Shown: piece after piece, positions 37,266 to 46,522 of the stretch
Position numbering within the stretch: the stretch's first letter is position 1
Layout of the letters: each line of letters opens with the position of its first letter
Source: Deltaproteobacteria bacterium
GTDB lineage: Bacteria > Myxococcota_A > UBA9042 > DTJE01
Length of the DNA: 64,000 nucleotides
Assembly (NCBI GenBank): GCA_029547805.1
Contig: JAKPOP010000003.1
Location: forward strand, 1-64,000
Direction of reading: 5' to 3'
Notes under the pieces: model-generated
Database searches by the model: none
The model's input: the letters and a program-made list of their open reading frames with translations, nothing else
What the model was told of the DNA's origin: nothing
Program-made: the position numbers and the translations under genes

Positions 37266-37266
37266 C

Positions 37267-38355
37267 TCAGGCCTCCCCTCGGACGCGCCGCAGGAACTCC
37301 TCCCGCTGGGCCTTCAGGGCCGCCGGGGGAACGGCATACAGGTGATCGAAGGACGCATCGGGGTGTTCCCGGAGCAGCCGCTCCGCCTCGGCCTCGAACT
37401 CCTTCACCGAGTCGTCGATCTCCTTCCGAACCTCGGACACCAGCGCCTCTTCCCGGGCCGCATCCCACCATCCCCGCTTCTCCAGGTAGCCCCGGAAGCG
37501 CGGGATCGGGTCCTTCGCCTTCCAGGCCTCCACCTCGGCCTCGTCGCGGTAGCGCTTCGGGTCGTCGGCGGTGGTATGCATCCGCATCCGGTAGGTGACC
37601 GCCTCGATCACCGTGGGACCTCCACCGGACCGGGCGCGGTCCAGGGCCTCCCGGGTGGCCCGGAACATCGCCAGGGCGTCGTTGCCATCGACCCGGATTC
37701 CCGGGATTCCCGCGGCCACGGCCTTCTGAGCCAGGGTCTCGGCCCGAGTCTGTCGCGCGAGAGGCGTCGAGATGGCCCACTGGTTGTTCTGGATCACGAA
37801 GACCACCGGGACCTGCCAGACCCCCGCGAGGTTGATGGCCTCGTAGAAGTCCCCCTGGGAAGTGCCGCCGTCACCCAGGAAGACCAGGACGGCCGCGTCC
37901 TTCTCCCCTCGCAGGTTCATGGCCTGCCCGATCCCCACCGCATGGAGGGCCTGGGAGGCGACGATCACTGCCAGGGGAAGGGTTCGGGACCCCTCCGGGA
38001 CCTCGTTCCCCTCCTCGAATCCGGCGTTGTAGAGAAAGATGCGGAACAGGGGGATGCCTCGCATCAACTGGGCCGGTGCCTCCCGGAAGGACACGACGAG
38101 CCAGTCCCGATCGGTGAGGTTCAGAGCGGGCGCGCAGGAAGAGGCCTCCTGCCCGGTGGTGGGGGCGAAGGTGCCGATCCGACCCTGACGCTGGAGTTTC
38201 AGCAGGCGGTCGTCCACCTCCCGGGCCCGGACCATGCCATGGTAGAGCCGCAACGCCACCTCCCTGGAGGGACGGGGATCCTTCTTCGCATCGAGCCGAC
38301 CGTGCTCGTCCAGGACCTGGAGATAGGGAATCGTGAAGGTGGTCACCGCAGGCAT
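37267..38355 (-). CDS. Alpha-keto-acid dehydrogenase E1 component alpha subunit
   Basis: The start at 38355 is set by GGAGGACAGG directly upstream; an in-frame start at 38454 lies before the promoter and is rejected. The 362-residue protein has the thiamine-diphosphate motif GDGGTSQGDFYEAINLAG followed by NNQWAIS, and RMRMHTTADDPKRYR near the phosphorylation-loop region of the family. It decarboxylates the 2-oxo acid and reductively acylates the E2 lipoyl group. It is first in the E1alpha-E1beta-E2-E3 operon. Confidence 0.94.
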   Translation of the reverse strand: MPAVTTFTIPYLQVLDEHGRLDAKKDPRPSREVALRLYHGMVRAREVDDRLLKLQRQGRIGTFAPTTGQEASSCAPALNLTDRDWLVVSFREAPAQLMRGIPLFRIFLYNAGFEEGNEVPEGSRTLPLAVIVASQALHAVGIGQAMNLRGEKDAAVLVFLGDGGTSQGDFYEAINLAGVWQVPVVFVIQNNQWAISTPLARQTRAETLAQKAVAAGIPGIRVDGNDALAMFRATREALDRARSGGGPTVIEAVTYRMRMHTTADDPKRYRDEAEVEAWKAKDPIPRFRGYLEKRGWWDAAREEALVSEVRKEIDDSVKEFEAEAERLLREHPDASFDHLYAVPPAALKAQREEFLRRVRGEA

Positions 38356-38410
38356 CCTGTCCTCCTCGGGATGGGGTCCGACAGGTAACGGAACCCGGAT
38401 TCCGAAATCA

Positions 38411-38438
38411 AACGTAGGCACCGCGGGGGAGATGTCAA
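38411..38438 (-). promoter_or_regulatory. Predicted promoter of the alpha-keto-acid dehydrogenase operon
   Basis: On the minus strand TTGACA (38438-38433), a 16-base spacer and TACGTT (38416-38411) lie about 55 bp before the E1alpha start. Confidence 0.65.
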
Positions 38439-38559
38439 GGCGGCAGTCGCCCAACGACCACCCGGGAGGGGAAGGGTCCCTCGGTCACCGGAAGGAGGGG
38501 AAGGTCGTCACCACTCGCCACGCGTTGACACCGGTCGCGGCGCGTCCCCGTCTCCCCGC

Positions 38560-38588
38560 TTCGCTCGCGGCCATCGGGCTGCTACACT
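38560..38588 (+). promoter_or_regulatory. Candidate promoter of the lipoate ligase gene
   Basis: TTCGCT (38560-38565), 17 bases, then TACACT (38583-38588), about 65 bp before the start at 38654. This is weak at the -35 element. It is divergent from the dehydrogenase operon promoter 120 bp away. Confidence 0.4.
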
Positions 38589-38653
38589 CCGACGGCCTGC
38601 CCTTGCGGGCGAAGACCGTTCCCGCGATCGGGAGACGGACGCAGGAGCATGGA

Positions 38654-39349
38654 ATGCCGGGAGCGTCGTTGGAATTGCAGGTCTTCCAATCCCTTCCGGG
38701 GGACCCCCACCGGGACCTGGCCTTCGAGGAGGACCTGGTTCGGAGGGCACCGCCGGCAGCCCTGTTCCTCTATTCCTGGCCCCGGCCGGCGGTCGTGCTG
38801 GGGTGCGGCCAGCGGGAATCCGACGTGGACCTGGCCTTCTGCCGCCGAGAAGGCATCCCGGTGGTGCGCCGCGCCTCGGGAGGGACCGGCGTCGTGCACC
38901 ACGACGACCTCGCGGTGTCACTGGTCCTGGCCGCCGACCATCCCTGGGCCCGACGAATCGGGGACCTCTATGACCGGTTCCTGGAGGTCCTCCAGGAGGC
39001 CCTGGCGCAGGTCGGCGCCTTGACCGAACGATACGTGGGCCCCGCCTCGCCGGGCAGGCCCCGGTCGCCGATCTGCTTCGAGGGGATGGGACGGGAGACC
39101 CTTCTGGTGGGAGGACGCAAGGCGGTGGGCTGTGCCCAGGCCCGGCGCCGCCTCGCGGTGCTGGTCCACGGGTTCCTGCTGATGCACCTGGACCCGGTGT
39201 TCCACGGTGCGGTATTCGGGGTGTCGCCGGAGCGCATCGAGGCCTCCCTGGCCCCCTTGCCTCCCCTGGACCGGCGGGCCCTCCTCGGAGCCCTGGTGGT
39301 GGGGTTTCGGGACGCCCTGGAGAAGGTCGCTCGGGGTTCCCGGCCGTGA
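38654..39349 (+). CDS. Lipoate-protein ligase A family protein
   Basis: From an ATG at 38654 (AGGAG upstream), 231 residues include the lipoate/biotin ligase core PVVRRASGGTGVVHHDDLAV and the lysine motif GRKAVGCAQARRR. The family attaches lipoate or octanoate to lipoyl domains. Standing divergent to an E2 gene with one lipoyl domain, it probably modifies that protein, using scavenged lipoate or octanoyl groups. Whether it is a LplA-type ligase or a LipM-type octanoyltransferase is not settled; no separate C-terminal LplA accessory domain is visible. Confidence 0.88.
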   Translation: MPGASLELQVFQSLPGDPHRDLAFEEDLVRRAPPAALFLYSWPRPAVVLGCGQRESDVDLAFCRREGIPVVRRASGGTGVVHHDDLAVSLVLAADHPWARRIGDLYDRFLEVLQEALAQVGALTERYVGPASPGRPRSPICFEGMGRETLLVGGRKAVGCAQARRRLAVLVHGFLLMHLDPVFHGAVFGVSPERIEASLAPLPPLDRRALLGALVVGFRDALEKVARGSRP

Positions 39350-39380
39350 GAAGGGATCCGACGGCTGGCGGGAGGAAGGA

Positions 39381-40784
39381 ATGACCCGGAAGGTTCGAGA
39401 CGTCTTCGACGCGGTGGTGCTGGGGGCGGGTTCCGCCGGATCGGCGGCTGCGGCCTTCCTGGCCGAGGCGGGGCTCCGGACCGCCCTGGTGGATGCCCGT
39501 CCCCTGGCGCAGGCCGGGGCCTCCTGGGTCAACGCGGTGCCCCTCTGGTTCTATGACGAGGCGGGCATTCCCCGGCCCAGGTCGCCAGAGGCGGTATCGC
39601 CAGGCAAGGCCCTGGTGATGCGATCAGTCCACGGCCCCGGGTCGTTCCGCATCGACCCGGCGCCGGCGCCGACGGTGGACATGGCCCTGCTGGTCGCACG
39701 GTTCCAGGACCAGGCCAGGAACGCCGGCGCCCACCTCGTCGGTCCCGTGCGGGACCTGCACTGGCGTTTCGAAGGCGACCGTCCGGTAGAGATGACGGCA
39801 CGCCATGCCCCGGAGGATGGCCCGCCGGCGTCATTGCAGTGGCGGGCATCGCTCTTCGTCGATGCGACGGGCCTCCAGGGCTTCCTGCGGGGCCAGGTGC
39901 CCCCGCTTCAGCAGGACTGCCCGATGCCCGGCACGGGTGACCTCTGCGCGGCGATCCAGGAGGACTGCGAGGTCACGGACCGGGCCGCAGCGGCCACCTT
40001 CCTGGAACGGGCGGGCATGGTCCCCGGCGACGTGGCGGGCTGGGTCGCGGTCCGGGGGGGATACTCCACCGGGATGGTCCACGTCCACGAGGGCCTGGAT
40101 CGGGCAGGACTGCTCATCGGCGTGACCGGAGACGGGCGCCACGGCACGGCCCGGGAGTTCCTCGGTGCCTGGAAGGCGCGGTTCCCCTTCCTGGGGAAGG
40201 GCCTCCGGACCGGGGCGGGACTGATTCCGGTCCGCAGGCCCCTGGACCGCCTGGTGGCGCCGGGGGTGGCCTGTGTCGGTGACGCGGCCTGCCAGGTCTT
40301 TCCCGGACACGCCAGCGGCGTCGGCATGGGCCTGCTGGCGGCCCGCCTGCTGGCAGAGGCCTGCGGGGCAGCGCAGGACCCGGGGGACCTGGAGGTCCTG
40401 TGGCAGTATGCCGTGCGCTTCCAGCGCAGCCATGGCCCGATCCTCGGAGCCTTTGACGTGTTCCGCCGCATGGTCTGGGTCCTTCCAGAAGAGGATGTCC
40501 AGGCCCTGACGGACCTCGGTTTCGTTGGCCCGTCCACGACCCGCATGGCCCTGTCCCAGCGCGTCGCCCTGCTGGACCCGAGGGACCTGTTCCACCTGGG
40601 CGCCGGGGCGATCCGAAGGCCCGACCTGGCGGCGCGGCTTGCGGTCACGGGTCCCCGCATGGCGGCGGTGGCGGCCATCTACCGGGCCTACCCCGCTTCC
40701 CCGGACCGGGAGGCCCTGGCCCGCTGGTCCCGGACCCTTGCCGTCGCCGGGGGCACCGTGCCGGACGTGACGGCCGGGCGTTGA
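39381..40784 (+). CDS. FAD-dependent oxidoreductase, geranylgeranyl-reductase/halogenase-like
   Basis: This 467-residue flavoprotein has N-terminal GAGSAGSAAAAFLAEAGL, and the second FAD contact CVGDAACQVFPGHASGVGMG with a Gly-rich turn. These place it in the group with geranylgeranyl reductases and related monooxygenases. GGAGGAAGG precedes the ATG. It follows the lipoate ligase by 31 bp and may share its transcript. The substrate is unknown; an isoprenoid or lipid reduction is only one possibility. Confidence 0.8.
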   Translation: MTRKVRDVFDAVVLGAGSAGSAAAAFLAEAGLRTALVDARPLAQAGASWVNAVPLWFYDEAGIPRPRSPEAVSPGKALVMRSVHGPGSFRIDPAPAPTVDMALLVARFQDQARNAGAHLVGPVRDLHWRFEGDRPVEMTARHAPEDGPPASLQWRASLFVDATGLQGFLRGQVPPLQQDCPMPGTGDLCAAIQEDCEVTDRAAAATFLERAGMVPGDVAGWVAVRGGYSTGMVHVHEGLDRAGLLIGVTGDGRHGTAREFLGAWKARFPFLGKGLRTGAGLIPVRRPLDRLVAPGVACVGDAACQVFPGHASGVGMGLLAARLLAEACGAAQDPGDLEVLWQYAVRFQRSHGPILGAFDVFRRMVWVLPEEDVQALTDLGFVGPSTTRMALSQRVALLDPRDLFHLGAGAIRRPDLAARLAVTGPRMAAVAAIYRAYPASPDREALARWSRTLAVAGGTVPDVTAGR

Positions 40785-40842
40785 ATGGGCGACGGCCCCG
40801 TGCAAACGCCAGGAAAGGCCCAATTCCACGCCCCTCCGCCGC

Positions 40843-40871
40843 TTGACCGGTCCACGGGGACATCCCGATAC
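40843..40871 (+). promoter_or_regulatory. Predicted promoter of pyruvate kinase
   Basis: TTGACC (40843-40848), 17 bases and CGATAC (40866-40871) lie 41 bp before the start of pyk. Confidence 0.55.
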
Positions 40872-40912
40872 TGCGACCGCCGCGGTAACGACGCGGCGTT
40901 GGGAGGACCGAG

Positions 40913-42382
40913 ATGAACCGACTGTCGATGCGGACCAAGATCGTGGCCACCCTGGGACCGGCCTCCAGTGCCCTGGAACAGATCCGGGCGCTGCTGGAGG
41001 CAGGGGTCAGTGTCTTTCGACTCAACTTCTCCCACTCCACGGCCGCCGATGCCCGGGAGGCCATTGGCCGGATTCGGGAGGTTCGGAGGGAGATGGACCT
41101 CCCGGTGGCCATCATGGCCGACATCAAAGGTCCGGCCATCCGGGTGTACGGCTACGATCAGCCGATTCCCCTTGAGGCCGGGGACCTGTTGCGGATCGAG
41201 TCCCGGCCTGCCGAGGGAATCGAGACGCTCGTGTCCCCCGATGCCCTCCACGTCTTCACGAACCTGCCGGACATCGATTCGCTGTGCGCCGACGGCCAGC
41301 GGGTGCTTCTGATGGATGGTCTGCTGGCCGGCGAGGTGGTTGGCCGGGACCGGGCCGTGGTGGTCGTCCGGCTGGGCAACGGCGGGGCGCTTCGTCCCAA
41401 GGCGCACCTGACCATCCCCAACGTGGACTACCCGATTCCCTTCCTGTCCGAAAAGGACATCCGGGACATCACCCAGGCCGTGGAGGAGGAGGTGGAGTAC
41501 CTGGCCCTCTCGTTCGTCCGTGAGGCCACCGACGTCGAGGAGGTTCGCCGACTGATTGGACGCTGCCGCACTGCCTCCGGACGGCCTCCGGCCACCCGGA
41601 TCATCGCAAAGATCGAGAACGCGATGGGGCTCCGGAACGCCGAGGCCATCGTCCGGGCCTCCGACGGCATCATGGTGGCCCGAGGAGACCTGGGCGTGGA
41701 GGTGGCCATCGAGCAGGTCCCCATCGCTCAGAAGCAGTTGATCCGCACCGGCTACCTCGATGCGAAGCCGGTCATCACTGCGACCCAGATGCTGGAGTCG
41801 ATGATCGAGAAGCCGATGCCCACCCGGGCCGAGGCCAGCGACGTCGCCAACGCAGTCTTCGACTCCACGTCGGCCGTGATGCTGTCCGGCGAGACGGCCA
41901 TCGGGCGCTATCCTGTCCGGGTGGTCGAGACGATGGGGGCGATCATCCGGGAGGTCGAGGCGAACCTGGACCTGGATGCCCATTTCCGGACCGTGCCCCC
42001 AGAGGTCCAGAAGGGAGACCTGCCCACGATTCTCTCCTGCAACGCCGTCTCGGTGGCTCACCAGTGCCGTGCCGCCGCGATCGTCGTGCTGACCGAGACG
42101 GGGCACACTGCCCGGTTGCTCTCGCGCCTGAGGCCGCCGATGCCGATCTTCGCCTTCATGAAGGACGACCGGGTCTATCACCAGCTGGCCATGAACTGGG
42201 GAGTCTATCCGTTCCTGCTGGAGGGACCCGAGGAGGGCCTCGATGCGATGGTGGTCCAGACGCTTCGGACCTGCAAGACGAAGGGGGCCCTGAAGGCCGG
42301 GAACCGGGTCGTCTTCCTGGCCGGGCTGCCCCTGTCCCGCCGGGGCACCACGAACGTCATCCGCGTCGAAACCGTGCCGTGA
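40913..42382 (+). CDS. pyk: Pyruvate kinase
   Basis: This 489-residue enzyme converts phosphoenolpyruvate and ADP to pyruvate and ATP. It shows RTKIVATLGPASS, the substrate-binding FRLNFSHS, the catalytic-lysine region IIAKIENAMGLRNAEAI, the metal/phosphate site MVARGDLGVEV, and ATQMLESMI. The C-terminal regulatory domain is present. A strong ribosome site (GGGAGGACC) precedes the ATG. Its product feeds the dehydrogenase encoded just upstream, if that complex uses pyruvate. Confidence 0.96.
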   Translation: MNRLSMRTKIVATLGPASSALEQIRALLEAGVSVFRLNFSHSTAADAREAIGRIREVRREMDLPVAIMADIKGPAIRVYGYDQPIPLEAGDLLRIESRPAEGIETLVSPDALHVFTNLPDIDSLCADGQRVLLMDGLLAGEVVGRDRAVVVVRLGNGGALRPKAHLTIPNVDYPIPFLSEKDIRDITQAVEEEVEYLALSFVREATDVEEVRRLIGRCRTASGRPPATRIIAKIENAMGLRNAEAIVRASDGIMVARGDLGVEVAIEQVPIAQKQLIRTGYLDAKPVITATQMLESMIEKPMPTRAEASDVANAVFDSTSAVMLSGETAIGRYPVRVVETMGAIIREVEANLDLDAHFRTVPPEVQKGDLPTILSCNAVSVAHQCRAAAIVVLTETGHTARLLSRLRPPMPIFAFMKDDRVYHQLAMNWGVYPFLLEGPEEGLDAMVVQTLRTCKTKGALKAGNRVVFLAGLPLSRRGTTNVIRVETVP

Positions 42383-42475
42383 CGGCCGCACGGCGACGGG
42401 ATTCCAGGCAGTTGCCAGCCTGCAGCACCGGGAGGAGGATTGCTCCGAGAGTCTCTCCGCCCGAGAGGGAAGATC

Positions 42476-44020
42476 ATGAAGAGGAAATGGACGTGGGCCC
42501 TGCTCCTGGCGGCCTGGACGGCCTGCCAGGGCGGGAACGGGAACCCGGCGGTTCCGGACGTGCCGGACACCGATCGGGACGAGGCCTCGGTGGACCTGCG
42601 GGAGGTCCCGCTGGACGGCGGCCAGGAAGACGAGGCCAGCCAGCCGGCCGACGAGGGATCCGATCCGGTCCTCGAGGAGGCTGGGACGGACGCCCCTGGA
42701 GACCTCGCTCGTGACCTCCCTCTCGAGGAGGGGCCTCCCCTCCCCTGTCCTCCCTCCCGGTGGCCGTCGGGCAATTTCGCGCCCTTCGGGGACCTTGGCG
42801 ACCCGATGATCCAGATTCACCCGGCAGTGGCCTTTGACGGAGAGGCGGTCTGGTGGGCCTTCAACCTCCCGGCCGGGGATGGGAGCGGCAACCTGTCTCC
42901 CTGGGCCGCCCGGATGGCCTGCGACGGGTCCTTCCTGGTTCCTCCCTTCCGGGTCGAGGCCGAGGGGTACAACGCCGTGGACCCGGCCATCGCCGTATCG
43001 GGGGACTCGGTGCTGGTGGCCTGGCAAACCGATGTCCCCGAGGAGGCCCCGGCCAACATGAGCGTCCGGGTCCGGGCCTTCCTGCAGGATGGAACTCCGC
43101 GAACGGACGGGCCCCTTCGACTCGTGCCCCGTTCGGGCGGGGAGCCGGTGGCCGCGACGCTGTGGATGCCCAACCTGGCACCGACGACCTCGGGCTTCCT
43201 GCTCTCCGCAACCCTGGCCGACCCGAACCGAGGGAAGTTTCAGACCATCCTCTCTCGCCTGGGGTTTGACGGAAGGGTCCTCGACGCCGGGGAGGGTCAG
43301 GTCGGGGACTGGTGGATGCCCGCCCCCGATGAAGGCGCGAGCCAGACCTACGGGACGGCCCTGGAGCAGGACGGTTTGTGGGTGACCTGGGTGCGCAGTC
43401 CCGAGGAGGCCTCGGACCAGGTGCAGGTCGTTCACGGACCGGTCTTTGGGGGCCCCCTCGACGGACCCCCCGCCTGGTTCCCCGACTCCTCGACCCCTGG
43501 GTCTGCACCGGTGCTGGCCTCCCGAGGCGGCGACCAGGCACTCGTGGTTCTGGGGGCTTCCGTCGGAACTTCCGATGTGGCGATCCGGATTCGCCAGGTT
43601 CATCCGGCGCCCCCGAGCCCTCGGGATCTCGTCCTCGATGCCCCCGGAAGGCAGGATGTGGCGCCAGCCCTGGCCCTGGGTCCCACGGGAGGGATGGCGG
43701 CCTGGTTCCGGATCCGCTCAGGCTACCTGGCCGACGTGCGGACCCAGGCCTTCCGGACGGATCCCGAAGGCCTGACTCCCGAGGCGGAGGAACGGCTGAT
43801 CAACGAGACCGAGGACGGAGAACCCCACGACGCCATCGCCGCCTATCCCCTCGCGGTCACCCCCGTGGGTCCAGGGGCCTTCCTGGTGGCCTGGGTGGAG
43901 CGGCGCAAGGTCCCGGGGCAGGACGCCCGGTACCAGGCGACGGCGCGCTTCGTGGAGACCTCCTCGACGATGGAATCGGCAGCTGCCGAAGGCCTGATCG
44001 GGGGCCTCAGGGAACCGTGA
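42476..44020 (+). CDS. Lipoprotein, probably beta-propeller-like
   Basis: The start at 42476 follows GAGAGGGAAG and opens a signal with lipobox LLLAAWTAC. An Asp/Glu/Pro-rich linker runs to about residue 90. The remaining ~420 residues show repeated beta-type units with phrases such as HPAVAFDGEAVWWAFN, DPAIAVSGDSVLVAWQ and APVLASRGGDQALVVL, as in propeller-fold surface proteins. There are 514 residues in all. No family is recognised. The 3' end overlaps the convergent gene at 44007 by 14 bp. Confidence 0.8.
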   Translation: MKRKWTWALLLAAWTACQGGNGNPAVPDVPDTDRDEASVDLREVPLDGGQEDEASQPADEGSDPVLEEAGTDAPGDLARDLPLEEGPPLPCPPSRWPSGNFAPFGDLGDPMIQIHPAVAFDGEAVWWAFNLPAGDGSGNLSPWAARMACDGSFLVPPFRVEAEGYNAVDPAIAVSGDSVLVAWQTDVPEEAPANMSVRVRAFLQDGTPRTDGPLRLVPRSGGEPVAATLWMPNLAPTTSGFLLSATLADPNRGKFQTILSRLGFDGRVLDAGEGQVGDWWMPAPDEGASQTYGTALEQDGLWVTWVRSPEEASDQVQVVHGPVFGGPLDGPPAWFPDSSTPGSAPVLASRGGDQALVVLGASVGTSDVAIRIRQVHPAPPSPRDLVLDAPGRQDVAPALALGPTGGMAAWFRIRSGYLADVRTQAFRTDPEGLTPEAEERLINETEDGEPHDAIAAYPLAVTPVGPGAFLVAWVERRKVPGQDARYQATARFVETSSTMESAAAEGLIGGLREP

Positions 44021-45443
44021 CCGTGCGGGACTGCCAGGAGGAGTTTCCGATGCCGTCCACGGCCCAGACCAGGACCTCGTAGGTTCCCGGCGCCGGCCAC
44101 GTGTGGCTGACCTCGCTGCCGGCGGCCGAGGCCAGGTCCCCGAAGGACCAGAAGACCTCGGAGATGCCGTCGCCATCGGTGGCCTCGGTCCGCAGGCGCA
44201 GTGTGAGACCGCGGGATTCGACGATCTCCGGGGGGGGCAGCCGAGGGTCCTCGTTGTCGGTCCTGGGCCATTGCTCCGGCGGAATCGGCGCCGGTTGTTG
44301 AATCGGAAGGACCCAGGTCTCCCCGTCAGGCCCCGATTCGATGCGCCCACCGGCCAGGGACAGAGCCTCCCGGGCGAGCCGTTCCGTGGCCTCCAGGCAC
44401 TGTCGCACGGACCAGTCCGTGTAGTCGAAGGTCTTGTCCCAGTCCATCTCCGTGACGTATTCGGCCGGAATCCCCGAGAGGCCCAGGTAGGTGCCCAGGA
44501 TTCCCCCCACCGTCGAGGGGTTGCAGTCGCTGTCCTGGCCGCCGCGCATCGCGATCACGATGCTCTTCCAGAAGTCCCCGTTCCCGTAGAGGAGCCCCAT
44601 CAGCACGTACCCGGCATTGAGTTTGGCGTCGATGTTGTAGGGCTTGTCCCGCCCGTAGGGGCACCGGTCCCGCTGGCCCCATTTCTGCTCGATCTCGGCC
44701 CAGGTCGCGGTCCAGTCGTCGGGATGCGCCCGGTGGCCGTCCACCACGTCCTGGAGCAGCCGTCGGAAGTCGGTCTCCGGCGGAACGGCGTCGAGCCCCG
44801 CCTGGATGACCTCATCGAGAGTCGATGCGGTGAAGGCCGCAGCGTGCATCGCGGCGACGAAGACGCCGCCCATCACCCCGTCCCCATAGCCGATCAGGTG
44901 GCCGTGACGCCAGGCCAGTTCCGCGGCGGTGGCCGGGAGTCCGGGGCTCATGAGGCCCAGGAAATCCGATTCGATCTGCCAGTCGATGTCGTCGCAGTGC
45001 TCGTTCTTCCGGTAGTGTCCCGACTCCGGTGCCGCGATCCCGTTCCGAAGGTTGTTCCGGGCCGCCTCGTTTCCGTGCCAGAGCATGAACCGGGTCGCCG
45101 CAAATGCCTGCCCCAGGTCATTCCACGAGGTCCGAACCCCGTGGCGGTCCATCGCCTGCAACAGCGGGACCTCGACGTAGAGGTCATCCTGCATCCAGGC
45201 GGTGAAGAAGGCGGTCGGGTCCCACTCCGGGACCTCCCCCTCGGGGATGATGCGGCCCAGATAGCCGAACTCGGTGAATCCGGCGGCGACCACTCCCACC
45301 ATCTGGCCGACCCACCCACCGGCCATGCGGTCCCGCACCAGGTCCCCCGAGAGACGGACCGCCGGGGCCTCGTCCGGAGGGGAATCGCCGCAGCCCGCCG
45401 CCAGGAGCCAACCAGCGATCGCCACGATGCGGATGCGCGACAT
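44007..45443 (-). CDS. Lipoprotein ADP-ribosylglycohydrolase-like protein with C-terminal PKD-like domain
   Basis: A lipobox (GWLLAAGC) makes this 478-residue protein exported. The central helical domain has family features: an N-terminal RMAGGWVGQMVGVVAAG, an acidic pair in WMQDDLYVE where the family usually has TDDT, and RGGQDSDCNPSTVGGILG near the second metal site. The last ~80 residues form a PKD-like beta domain (WSFGDLASAAGSEVSHTWPA). The classical enzymes remove ADP-ribose from proteins in the cytoplasm. An exported, altered-motif version may act on a different glycoside or nucleotide sugar. Confidence 0.82.
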   Translation of the reverse strand: MSRIRIVAIAGWLLAAGCGDSPPDEAPAVRLSGDLVRDRMAGGWVGQMVGVVAAGFTEFGYLGRIIPEGEVPEWDPTAFFTAWMQDDLYVEVPLLQAMDRHGVRTSWNDLGQAFAATRFMLWHGNEAARNNLRNGIAAPESGHYRKNEHCDDIDWQIESDFLGLMSPGLPATAAELAWRHGHLIGYGDGVMGGVFVAAMHAAAFTASTLDEVIQAGLDAVPPETDFRRLLQDVVDGHRAHPDDWTATWAEIEQKWGQRDRCPYGRDKPYNIDAKLNAGYVLMGLLYGNGDFWKSIVIAMRGGQDSDCNPSTVGGILGTYLGLSGIPAEYVTEMDWDKTFDYTDWSVRQCLEATERLAREALSLAGGRIESGPDGETWVLPIQQPAPIPPEQWPRTDNEDPRLPPPEIVESRGLTLRLRTEATDGDGISEVFWSFGDLASAAGSEVSHTWPAPGTYEVLVWAVDGIGNSSWQSRTVTVP

Positions 45444-45466
45444 CCTCCCCTCCCTGGCGATGCCCC

Positions 45467-46423
45467 TCAGAGAGACTCGACCCCCTCGGCGACCCGGAGC
45501 GGGAAGGCCGTTCCAAAGACCACCAGCAACTGCTTGCGAGCCTTCGCCAGCAGCGCGGCCGGGGCCCGGCGTCCCCGCCAGGAGGCGGCATCGGGACCGA
45601 AGGAAAAGGCCTTGGGGTCCTTCTCACCAACGCACTCGGCCACCTCCCCGTCTTCCAGGACGTTGCCCTGGAGCAGCGCGGCGGCCACCAGCAGGTTCAC
45701 GAAGCCGTGGTGCCACTGCTCCCCCACCATCCGGCGAAAGGGGACGTGGAGGCCGCCGGTGGCCTTCAGGGGGACCCCGTGCCGGGCGCAGAGGACCAGC
45801 ATCCGGGCGACCCGATCCACGGAGGGAAAGGACTCGGGCTGGGTGCCGCCGCAGCGGATCTTGGCGCCGAAACGCGCGGACCCGCCGACCTCCGCGAGCC
45901 CTTCCACCAGCATCCGGTCGGCCTCCTCCGAGTCGTCCTCGGCGCTTCCCTCGACGAAGAAGTCCACCGAGGACGGGACGGCATCCTCCAGGGCCTCCAC
46001 GCACCGGACGCAGAAGGATCGGGCCCGTTCGGGCTTCATCGTCGCCTGCACATCCCGGGGAAGGCGGGCCTCCACGGCCTCCACGGAGAAGAAGCGGGGT
46101 CCCGACCCCCGGGCTCGGACCGTCGCCATGATGTCCCCGTCGGTCCGGATGCGTCCCAGCACGTCCACCTCGTTGTCGCCGCCGCCCAGGATCACCGAGA
46201 TCCGCCAGACCGCGTCCTCGCCCAGGGAGATCTCCTGGGCCAGGCTCTTCGATTCAGGCAGGCGGGCAACGGGGACCACGAACCGCCCGAGCATCCACCC
46301 GGTGTCGCTCCGGGCGATCCGCGCATGAGCCAGCATCGCCCCGGTGAGGTCCATCGCCGCGGGGGGGAACACCGAGGCGTCATCCACGGCCACTTTCAAG
46401 AGGGTCTTCAGGGACTCCTGCAT
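45467..46423 (-). CDS. Conserved hypothetical protein
   Basis: This 318-residue soluble protein has a good ribosome site (AAAGGAG). It has no signal peptide or membrane helix. The stretches ARFGAKIRCGGTQPESFPSV and HGVPLKATGGLHVPFR look like strand-loop active-site segments of an enzyme, perhaps barrel-type, and similar uncharacterised proteins occur in other phyla (recalled, not searched). It lies 23 bp before the ADP-ribosylglycohydrolase-like gene on the same strand, so the two may be co-expressed. The function is unknown. Confidence 0.8.
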   Translation of the reverse strand: MQESLKTLLKVAVDDASVFPPAAMDLTGAMLAHARIARSDTGWMLGRFVVPVARLPESKSLAQEISLGEDAVWRISVILGGGDNEVDVLGRIRTDGDIMATVRARGSGPRFFSVEAVEARLPRDVQATMKPERARSFCVRCVEALEDAVPSSVDFFVEGSAEDDSEEADRMLVEGLAEVGGSARFGAKIRCGGTQPESFPSVDRVARMLVLCARHGVPLKATGGLHVPFRRMVGEQWHHGFVNLLVAAALLQGNVLEDGEVAECVGEKDPKAFSFGPDAASWRGRRAPAALLAKARKQLLVVFGTAFPLRVAEGVESL

Positions 46424-46522
46424 GCCAGGGGACTCCTTTCCCGGAAAGGCGTCAACGACTATGCGATGAGCAGCGGGGATTCGTAAAGAGGGAAAATGGA
46501 GAGCGCGAAGAAACCGGCCGGG

